Shown here: in pieces, positions 1-7,057 of the stretch
How positions within the stretch are numbered: the stretch's first letter is position 1
Layout of the letters: every line of letters starts with the position of its first letter
The notes under the pieces: generated by a model
Databases searched by the model: none
Seen by the model: the letters and a program-made list of their open reading frames with translations, nothing else
What the model was told of the DNA's origin: nothing
Position numbers and translations under genes: made by a program
DNA from: Gracilaria gracilis
Taxonomy: Eukaryota; Rhodophyta; Florideophyceae; Gracilariales; Gracilariaceae
Direction of reading: 5' to 3'
Assembly: GCA_030374805.1 (NCBI GenBank)
Contig: JARGSG010000183.1
Coordinates: 434,001 to 498,000 of the forward strand
Length of the DNA: 64,000 bases

Positions 1-752
1 ACCTCATATGAGGCCGACATAAAATAATCAAAAAAAAGCTTTTAGCCATATTTGCACAGACTTTTCAAATTTTGAGATTTGAAAAGTCTTCAAACAACAT
101 CCATCGCATTGCGATAGAAGTTTTAAGTAGACGGATGGGTGAGAAGTGAAGGACGACGATCTCTGTTTACGTAGAATCGACTTCCTTCGTTACCGCCATC
201 AAAGATGAGAGGGTAGAGGATGAAAGGAAAAACACTTCCACAGAAAAGCAAAAATATTTACTGAAAAAACTTGCCTTGAAAACTGACCTCATATGAGGTC
301 ACTTGTCCAATAGACACTAGAGGCAAGTTTCGCACAGTCGGTTGCGCCTGCCGTTGCAGGTTGGCCTGTGAGTAGTTGCTGTTGCAGGCAGTGGTAAAAA
401 CTTTAAACGGCTGCGGTATCTACGAGGAGGACAGAGACCGGAGTTAATACTCCCGAGAAGGTAGAGCTACAGTGTACTACTGTACTGTGGATATGTATCT
501 GATTCGGTAGCGTTTCCCTGTAGATACGTGTAAAAAGGAAAAAGGGCTGCAATTCCAGCCGAGTAGGCGTTTAAGGCAGATTATCCACGGCTGTAGATAA
601 CTTTATCTGTGTAAAGAGCAAAGTACATACAGTATCTATGATGTGAGTGGACGTGCAGTTGATGCAGTTGGGCGCCTGTGGCGCTGACTGAACGTGAACG
701 GCGAAGGGAACTCTCAAGATACTGTACAAGATCCAAATAACAGTACGTGTTG
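1..752. other. gene-free flank left of the MULE
   Basis: No credible coding region. It holds a perfect hairpin at 59-88 (12-bp arms GACTTTTCAAAT / ATTTGAAAAGTC, 6-base loop) and two copies of the palindrome cctcatatgagg near 2-13 and 289-300. The right edge (753-761) is the left copy of the MULE target duplication, so this stretch was once continuous with the sequence starting at 6473, upstream of the USP gene. Confidence 0.6.
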
Positions 753-761
753 CGACTATAT
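753..761. repeat. left target-site duplication of the MULE
   Basis: The sequence cgactatat lies immediately outside the left inverted repeat and is repeated exactly at 6464-6472. Confidence 0.93.
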
Positions 762-1012
762 GGGGGACGGAGAATCTACGGGCAGTGAGGTGCGTAGGAT
801 ATATGTGGTAGAACCTCCACATGTTTGTAAAGATTTTGGGAAGAACCTCCCTTTTACAATGTAACGCGTGCAGAACCTCCTTTCCAACCAACGCGAGCCA
901 AGTAGCAAGACCCTCCCTAGCTACGCTTCTGATTGGTACCGTGCCCTCCAGGCGTGACAACGGGAGCTTAAGACGCTGAAGTTTGAAAAAGTCCGCGCTT
1001 TCTTGCTGCACC
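762..1012. repeat. left terminal inverted repeat of the MULE
   Basis: This 251-bp repeat is the reverse complement of 6213-6463. Translating the two in matching frames gives the same 83-residue string, so differences are few or none. Apparent ORFs that start inside either repeat are by-products of this duplication. Confidence 0.92.
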
Positions 1013-1125
1013 GCTAAAGAGCCACGCTGTACGTTCCTTGCGCTGCACTGATCATCTCGTCAACCTCCGTAAACTACAGGTATGAACCATCTCCTCAAAA
1101 CTTGTTCTTGAACACCGTTTATTGA

Positions 1126-1543
1126 TCACGAATACTGACTATCTGGATTATCTACTATGCTTAATGCTTTTCCTAGAGCCTGCGCTGGTGTCGCAATTTC
1201 TGACTCTGCGCATTCATCCCTTCTATGCAACGTTTTGCGTCTTTTCGCTGGTGTTTTGCGCTCGAGGAATGATTTCTTACGTTTTCGCGCTCTCCCACCG
1301 AGCCCCGCGTTGGGGTTAACAACCACCAATTGATCCGAAGCACCGAGCACATCTTTGACCTCCGAAGGAACCGGAAACGGATGTTTGCGGGCGTGTCGGG
1401 TATTTTCCGGAGTTTAGAAGGGCTACCCCTTTTTCTAAGTACTCTTTAACACTCTCAACTGCGATGTTTCCGTACGTGAGGGCAACGCGGTGCATCTGAT
1501 CGCATAGAGCTTTGCAATCGGAATAGCTCACGTAAGAGGCCAT
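1126..1543 (-). pseudogene. frame-shifted C-terminal tail of the MULE polyprotein
   Basis: Two overlapping minus-strand frames downstream of the SWIM domain look like one protein tail split by an indel near 1390. The first (1543-1316) gives a helical segment; the second (1350-1126) gives a proline/basic stretch around PNAGLGGRARKRKKSF, the sort of basic tail seen at the end of FAR1/MudrA transposases. How it joins the stop at 1626 is unclear: a ccccacag acceptor-like sequence lies just after that stop but I see no convincing donor. Assignment to the transposase is inference from position and composition. Confidence 0.4.
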
Positions 1544-1625
1544 CTCGTTCTTTTTGGATCCCTCGTTGTTCTCCGGTGCCTGTTCTCCTGCCGGTAACGA
1601 TTTTGGCTGTGGGGAAAGAATTTTT

Positions 1626-2546
1626 TCATTGCCATTGTGTTTCTTCTAATGTGGCTTCAAGTAGAGGTTCTGAATCTTCGGCGGTGGGTCCCATTGTGGC
1701 TCTCAGCCGCAAAATCTCCTGCAACGTCCAATTCTGTGGACCCCTAGACCAATACGGGTGCCAAAAGTGTTCAATACGATAGCGGATTGGAAGTGCGGTG
1801 ACTACATATGGCCATCTATCGCAAACATCGCTGAAGGTCATGAACAAACGCGTTAGATGGCAGCATGGTATGCCCCATGCAGTTGTATTGCGGCAACTAC
1901 AGTTTCCAACCAACCGTTCGGGAGAGTCGGAGCTTTTGAGAAAGGCGTTGTACATTTCTGGATCCTGAGCGTTGAGGTTATGTGTTCTTTGTATCTTAAA
2001 TACCACCAGCGGTTCCTCTGAAGACATGTCGATGTCTTCGAGGTCCAGATCGTAGTTGAAAGGCGCGTCTCGGGTGGCAATGACAACCGCGTCTACGACT
2101 TTGAAATACGGAGAGTATCGGACGCTGAGCTCGAGGAATTTGGTGATGCTGTACGGGGTGAATTGACGTACCATTCGGGATGAGGTCTGCGTTGTAAGAG
2201 GAAGTCCGGATCTGAGGAGCTTATTTCTTATTGTAGTATCACTCACTGCCGCCTTATTCCCACGTTCCGCTTTTAACCGTTCTGTTATATTGTTCATAAC
2301 AATAGGGACCTCGGCGAATGGAACGTTCTTCGATAGAACATGGTGACGGTAACGAGAATGCGAAGACTCCGAGTAACCACTTCCTTGAAAGAAGAAGCGA
2401 CGGGCACAGGCTTGGTCTTTGAAGCAGCGGATGAGCATTTCTGGGTTGTCGTGATAAAGGAATGTGTACCATCGCGGCATAGCAAGATTAAAGTTTGTGA
2501 AGTAACGCTGTTCGAAATTGGACCTAAGTTCATAAAATGCGTCCAT
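1626..2546 (-). CDS. MULE transposase, C-terminal part with SWIM zinc finger
   Basis: C-terminal part of the transposase. The clear feature is a SWIM-type zinc finger, C-x-C-x(n)-C-x-H, in CSCRNTTAWGIPCCH (residues about 216-230), the typical finishing domain of MULE/FAR1 transposases, which helps bind DNA or protein. The preceding 200 residues fit the helical region between the catalytic core and SWIM. This frame is offset from the catalytic frame (3660-2530): homology-like sequence moves from SKE in the first frame to MDAFYELRSNF in this one near 2548, so a single extra base must be skipped. The nominal start is therefore not a real start. Either the copy is broken here or translation shifts frame. 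Confidence 0.75.
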   Translation of the reverse strand: MDAFYELRSNFEQRYFTNFNLAMPRWYTFLYHDNPEMLIRCFKDQACARRFFFQGSGYSESSHSRYRHHVLSKNVPFAEVPIVMNNITERLKAERGNKAAVSDTTIRNKLLRSGLPLTTQTSSRMVRQFTPYSITKFLELSVRYSPYFKVVDAVVIATRDAPFNYDLDLEDIDMSSEEPLVVFKIQRTHNLNAQDPEMYNAFLKSSDSPERLVGNCSCRNTTAWGIPCCHLTRLFMTFSDVCDRWPYVVTALPIRYRIEHFWHPYWSRGPQNWTLQEILRLRATMGPTAEDSEPLLEATLEETQWQ

Positions 2547-3747
2547 ACTCCTTGCTTTGTCGGAGGTTGTGCAACGCCTCTCCCATTGTCTTTGCCCACC
2601 CCGACCGATTAATTTTCTTGCACCACCGTTCTGTGTTGGGAGCTTGGTTCTTATTCAGGTGCCAGTCATCAAGAGTGATAGACGAAAAGGGAAACACCTG
2701 ACGAAGAGCACCGATTAGTGCTGTGCACTGATCAATGGCGAAGCAGCTCGGCGATATTCTAACGCATTGTTTAAAGCGTTGAAGAACCCAAACGAAACTC
2801 TCCATGGTTTCGTTCACGATGTACCCCATGAAAAATGTAGTCAACTGCCCATTGTTATCTCTCCCATTGATACTGACCAGTGGCAGATTGAAGCGATTGG
2901 CTACAGCCTTGCAGTCTACAGACACACCTGGCACAATTCCAAACCTTTCGTAGTCCGTAGCCCATTGTTCGAAACACCAGGCAATGTATTGTAATCCATC
3001 ATCAGCACCAGTTCCGCAATACAACCTCGTCCTCCCATTCTGTGCCTGTAGTTGTATGAGGTTCTGATACAATCTTAAACACTCTTTCTCCTTCGGATGA
3101 CAAGAGTCGGATATGTATTTCAGGCGTTTGCGGAACAGGTTCTTGTCTACCTTGATGCCAAATTTATCTTCCACAAGAGTGAGCACTGTGTTGTATTGAA
3201 GGTGTAAACCATGGCGCAAGTGATGAGCCTCCCGTGTCACCTGCGGTGGTAGCATTGTTCGGGTAGAGGATGTATCCGAACAATGATTGTGAAAGGATTT
3301 CGCAAAGTTTGCAGAGAATGCATACATATCACTGCCAGGGGATACTCTAACTCGTTGCAGCCTAAACAAATACGGGCATTTATACTGCTCATTGTGGAAG
3401 AAAGAGCATTGCAAGTACCCACGGCGTAGCACCTTTCGCCCATTCATCTCTGTATACCTCGAGTCCCGAATGAAGAGTTTAAAACCGAAGCTCTCCGCGA
3501 TACACTGCAAATGCTGAAGGACCTCGTGCGATTCCGCACCTACCATCTGCTCCAAATACGCAAGAAACCCGCGCCTCACGCACTCCTCATCTGTATACGC
3601 TTCTTCATGTGACAGTTCGGACTCCTCATCACCCGTTGAATTACTTCGATCCTCCCCCAATTGACCATCATCTTCAGCTCGGAGCTCATCTTCCTGTGTC
3701 GGAAGTGGTACCTCGTCAGAAATCGAAGGTACAGAAGGTGCATTTGG
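2530..3747 (-). CDS. MULE transposase, catalytic core (second exon of the polyprotein)
   Basis: Exon 2 begins at 3747 after a 58-bp intron and reads PNAPSVPSISDEVPL before an acidic linker. It includes a second Cys/His-rich region (YLQCSFFHNEQYKCPYLF, then FHNHC) and the MULE catalytic domain: first Asp in GVSVDCKAV, the LPLVSINGRDNNGQL strand, second Asp in FAIDQCTAL, and the W-H motif DDWHLNKN. The third acidic residue should lie past the frame break at about 2548. The domain cuts and rejoins element DNA in the nucleus, acting on the 251-bp terminal repeats. An upstream frame-open stretch shows the apparent TTG start at 3660 is only an artefact; the real 5' boundary is the splice acceptor. 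Confidence 0.82.
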   Translation of the reverse strand, partial: PNAPSVPSISDEVPLPTQEDELRAEDDGQLGEDRSNSTGDEESELSHEEAYTDEECVRRGFLAYLEQMVGAESHEVLQHLQCIAESFGFKLFIRDSRYTEMNGRKVLRRGYLQCSFFHNEQYKCPYLFRLQRVRVSPGSDMYAFSANFAKSFHNHCSDTSSTRTMLPPQVTREAHHLRHGLHLQYNTVLTLVEDKFGIKVDKNLFRKRLKYISDSCHPKEKECLRLYQNLIQLQAQNGRTRLYCGTGADDGLQYIAWCFEQWATDYERFGIVPGVSVDCKAVANRFNLPLVSINGRDNNGQLTTFFMGYIVNETMESFVWVLQRFKQCVRISPSCFAIDQCTALIGALRQVFPFSSITLDDWHLNKNQAPNTERWCKKINRSGWAKTMGEALHNLRQSKEYGRIL

Positions 3748-3805
3748 CTTGAGACACAGAGTTAGAATTTTGTGGTATGAACAATAAGAGAGGTTCTAGT
3801 CTTAC
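3748..3805 (-). other. 58-bp spliceosomal intron in the MULE polyprotein gene
   Basis: On the minus strand the stretch begins gtaaga and ends ctcaag. Removing it joins codon ACG (3806-3808) to CCA (3745-3747) in phase 0 and links two long frames otherwise separated by a stop at 3716. Length and borders match the other tiny introns in this window (68 and 76 bp in TMCO1). Confidence 0.8.
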
Positions 3806-5344
3806 CGTGTTCAGAAACGTGACCTTTTTCACGTTTCGCGAGGCAGTTAGGTCGATGACAGAACTGTCTTCAGAGCCTACTACTGAATTCCTACCGTTTC
3901 CCGCGCTCTCATCACCAATGATCTCTATGACATCCTGAACTTTAGAAAGTTGTGCATGGCGCTCCTCCTGCGTATGCATGTAATCGTCATCCTCCGATAC
4001 TCGCCAGTTTCCAGTGAACCAATCTCGAAGGCCTTGGGGGCGACTGGGGATTACGCCTTCCATGAAATCTTCGTCGGAATTGAGTTCTTGTGAGTTCTTC
4101 TTTAATACTGGTGGAAGGTAGTGCACGAAGGGGACTCTAAACCCAGCAGAACAGTTCTTCATGATGGCCGTCTTCACGGCCTTCTTTCGTTTCTCCTTAT
4201 TGTACCGCATGTCCACCGACAGCCGCTCATGGTTGTGAACATTGAAATTAGAAACGATCCAACCTTTCCCGTCGATACGAGCTTTCGCCATAAACGCAGC
4301 TTTACATCCACAGCCCGGATGTGTTTTCTTATACCTCAAACACCGCAGTCTCGCATTAAGCCTGTACACCCTTGAGCGTGTGACTTGCTTGCAGAATTGC
4401 AGGCCATATTCATAACCTTCTCGTTCACATAGCTCATAGACATACCCGGGAAGATCGAACACATTTGCTTCTGGTCCATATCCTCCCTTCTTCTTATCCC
4501 CATCCCGAGCATTTTGTTTGTTTTCTCCACGTCCTCCAAGGTCATCGTCTGATATTGTCCCACCTTGTTCCGTCTTCAGTAGGGAACCGCCATCCTTCGA
4601 CACCGAAACGGGCACCGTAGCTGCCTTTCCACTGTTCTCGTTCACAACGCTGTGCTTCACAAAAGCCTCAATCTCACCACCCAAGTTCTGTATAGCTTTA
4701 TCCCCAATATCCTCTGCCCTACTGTTTTCCGCGCTAAGCCGTGTAGTTCTACTAAGAACAGCAGATCTAGTTTGTCTTCGTCCGCTCCCATCATCCTTGG
4801 TCACCACATCCACAGCCTTGGGCTGAGTTCCCGATGACTCAACAGCTTTAACCCTGTCCATACGTCTCTGTTGAGACTCACGAGAGTGACGGGATGCATA
4901 CACTCTCTCTCGGCGGCTCTTTTGCACTTCATCGACTGCGGCTGGGTCACTGACCGGAAGTATGTGTGACACAGCCATGATAGCGGAGATACGCGCCTCG
5001 ACACATGCCCAACGGTACTGTTCGGTGAGATCCTTCTTGTGCCCTACGAGAAACTTTGCTTCTGGAATTACTCCCGTGGTACGCGCAAACTTCGTCATCA
5101 TAGATAACACATATGCTCCGCAGCTGTGTGAATCGGTTTGTTTTGTATATCCTAGAACGTCGAGAATATAGTTTTCCTTCGGATACGTCCACAAGATCTT
5201 TTCCTTCTGAGTATGCTGAATCAGGCACGAAACCAGATGTCTACATTCTTTAGGACAATCCCACCCCAGACTATCACCCCAGTACATAGACCAACACCCG
5301 TGACTTGTTTTCCTCCGCATAAAGCACTCCCCAGTGAACGGCAT
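3806..5344 (-). CDS. MULE polyprotein exon 1: Ulp1 catalytic Cys half plus FAR1-like DNA-binding domain
   Basis: The first part completes a Ulp1/C48 cysteine protease: Asp in YWGDSLGW, then the nucleophile in TDSHSCGAYVL (Cys about residue 76 of this frame). C48 proteases cut SUMO or other ubiquitin-like tails. After a charged linker comes a FAR1/GCM1-type zinc region (residues about 330-390): conserved Cys in LRCLRYKK and GCGCKAAF, the W of GKGWIVSNF and the HNHE end. The frame then runs into the intron donor at 3805. The first ATG-like start at 5344 is an artefact of a frame break near 5287, because the protease His half lies in the preceding frame. A Ulp1 and a transposase in one polypeptide is unusual; in plant Kaonashi-type MULEs the two are normally separate genes. 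Confidence 0.78.
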
Positions 5345-5987
5345 TGATGTTTAAAGGCACAATTACTTTTGAGACAGGTTCGGGACTTGGATACAATTTC
5401 TCAGTAAAGCTTGAGACATATCGCTGAAGAACCTCCACTTTCTCGACCCTATTCAATGTTTCAAATGCACGAGAATTGTGACTGATGCAGACACCGGAGT
5501 CAAACGGGATGAATAGAACCCCACATTGAGGTTCCAGCTCGAATAATCCCGCTTGCAACAACACATTGCAGAACCATGTACCGGTTCTGCATGACTCCGT
5601 TATATTCACACCAACAACACCTTTGGAATCTGTAGCGTTCTGAACTACTACAATTAAATGTACCCAAAGCCTTCGTAGCTCGTCAAAGCCTGGTGGGTTG
5701 ACTCGGTCAAACGTAATCCCAGTTTTCTTCGCAACATTCTTCAAAAACGATGATATGCGCGTCATGATCTTCTTAATATTTCGTATTTCTTCCGCAGTAA
5801 GCTTTCGATTACAAAGATCCTTCGACTGCTCTAGTTCGCTCGCAGACCTCACTGGATTAAAATTGCAATCAACCTCATCTCCTGAGTCTTCGTTTCGTGG
5901 ATCTAAAAAGCCAAAAACGTAAGTCTCCAATGCATCTTGAGGGGGATAGTGGACCGAAGGATCGGAACCACTCGTTAGTGTTATCAT
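5274..5987 (-). CDS. MULE polyprotein N-terminus: Ulp1 protease catalytic His half
   Basis: Starts at a true ATG (5985-5987). The C-terminal 30 residues carry the catalytic His of a Ulp1/C48 protease in NINAVHWGVLYAEENK, followed by RVLVY, which should run straight into the Asp motif YWGDSLGW. That motif lies one base out of frame, so the reading must skip one G around 5287 to rebuild the His-Asp-Cys triad. Residues about 60-95 form a lysine-rich helical segment; no other domain is recognised. This is the likely translation start of the whole polyprotein. Confidence 0.72.
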   Translation of the reverse strand: MITLTSGSDPSVHYPPQDALETYVFGFLDPRNEDSGDEVDCNFNPVRSASELEQSKDLCNRKLTAEEIRNIKKIMTRISSFLKNVAKKTGITFDRVNPPGFDELRRLWVHLIVVVQNATDSKGVVGVNITESCRTGTWFCNVLLQAGLFELEPQCGVLFIPFDSGVCISHNSRAFETLNRVEKVEVLQRYVSSFTEKLYPSPEPVSKVIVPLNINAVHWGVLYAEENKSRVLVYVLG

Positions 5988-6176
5988 ACGATGTTAACGG
6001 CGGGTTGGCGGGGGAAAGCGTCTTTGAATGATAAAGATCTTTGTTCGGCAAACAGCCGAGGATTATGGAAGGATGTACTAAAGCCGGTAGGCTCAGGCTT
6101 GGAGGGAATATGGCACGATCTCAGTTATAGAACCTTTTGCGCACCCGAGCCGTCAGGCTCACGCTTGGATGTTTTC

Positions 6177-6276
6177 AGCGTCTTAAGCTCCCGTTGTCAC
6201 GCCTGAAGGGCAGGTGCAGCAAGAAAGCGCGGACTTTTTCAAACTTCAGCGTCTTAAGCTCCCGTTGTCACGCCTG
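6177..6276. repeat. internal direct repeat at the edge of the right MULE terminal repeat
   Basis: The segment agcgtcttaagctcccgttg continuing to cacgcct occurs at 6177-6204 and again at 6249-6276, 72 bp apart. Only the second copy has a partner in the left terminal repeat, so the first is an extra sub-terminal copy. Confidence 0.8.
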
Positions 6277-6463
6277 GAGGGCACGGTACCAATCAGAAGC
6301 GTAGCTAGGGAGGGTCTTGCTACTTGGCTCGCGTTGGTTGGAAAGGAGGTTCTGCACGCGTTACATTGTAAAAGGGAGGTTCTTCCCAAAATCTTTACAA
6401 ACATGTGGAGGTTCTACCACATATATCCTACGCACCTCACTGCCCGTAGATTCTCCGTCCCCC
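6213..6463. repeat. right terminal inverted repeat of the MULE
   Basis: The reverse complement of 762-1012, ending in ccgtccccc directly before the target duplication cgactatat (6464-6472). Confidence 0.92.
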
Positions 6464-6472
6464 CGACTATAT
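6464..6472. repeat. right target-site duplication of the MULE
   Basis: An exact copy of 753-761 (cgactatat), directly outside the right terminal inverted repeat. Confidence 0.93.
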
Positions 6473-7057
6473 GGACGCCTGGCAGAGCGCAGAGCAGCTG
6501 CTGATTTGCAGCCGCAGAGCGGCGCCGTACGCACCGCCGCCGCCGCGCCGCCGCCGCCGCCGCCGCCGCCGCCGATGACGTGCGCCGCTCGCAGCATTTT
6601 GGCGCGCAAGAACGCCACACGTGGCCAACGTCGGCGCTGTGCGGCTTCCATTTGCGCTCAGCAGACCGGCCAGCGCGGCCGCGCCGGCTGTGCACCACTG
6701 CCTGCTGCCGGCTGCGACGCGTGCGCCAATTGCGCGCGAGCACTTCTTCATCAACGCACGCCGTCCGTTGCCGAACCGCGCGTGGACGCCTATTGCCATC
6801 CCCTCCCTCCTCTCCCCGCCCACTCTCCTACCCCCCTCTCCCGCGCGCGCCGTTTCTCCCTCTTCGCTCGCCACTTGCATTCCCTACTCCCCGCCTGCGC
6901 GGCGCTGTTCGCTTCGCCTCTACTTAAAGCCCGCACACGCCACAGCCCACCCCCCCCTCCCTCCCCTTGCGTCGCCCGTCGCCCAGCCTATTCTATTCAT
7001 CCTCTCCCCCGCCACATCACCGCGCAAAGCGTCTTCCCTCACCCCCCTTCGCGAAGC
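6473..7057 (+). promoter_or_regulatory. upstream region of the USP gene, with a GCC microsatellite
   Basis: GC-rich, then strongly C-rich upstream region without a clear gene. A (gcc)n run with one interruption spans about 6532-6574. The frame of the USP gene happens to stay open through here and into the MULE, but the translation is low-complexity Pro/Ala/Arg and contains MULE repeat sequence, so it is not taken as protein. The MULE lies about 0.6 kb upstream of the chosen ATG and may have displaced distal promoter elements. Confidence 0.5.

Larger units (their letters stand above)
762..6463 (-). mobile_element. Mutator-like DNA transposon (MULE) with Ulp1-transposase polyprotein
   Basis: A complete element of 5,702 bp. 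It starts GGGGGACGGAGAATC and ends with the reverse complement. The terminal inverted repeats are 251 bp (762-1012 and 6213-6463) and look identical or nearly so. It is flanked by a perfect 9-bp direct repeat, cgactatat, at 753-761 and 6464-6472; a 9-bp duplication is the hallmark of the Mutator superfamily. All coding sequence is on the minus strand: Ulp1-type cysteine protease, FAR1-like DNA-binding region, a 58-bp intron, MULE transposase, SWIM zinc finger. The near-perfect ends and duplication point to a fairly recent insertion, but the frame is broken at two sites at least, so this copy is probably not autonomous. A second, older member of the family lies at 33.45-44.65 kb. Confidence 0.93.

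Noticed and set aside
571-1011. 146-codon minus-strand ORF over the left MULE end
   Set aside because: It is mostly terminal-inverted-repeat sequence; the same 83 residues appear from the right repeat. It has no domain and crosses the element boundary.
6317-7057. N-terminal extension of the USP frame into the MULE
   Set aside because: The open frame includes transposon repeat and (gcc)n-encoded low complexity; it is open by GC bias, not by coding constraint.
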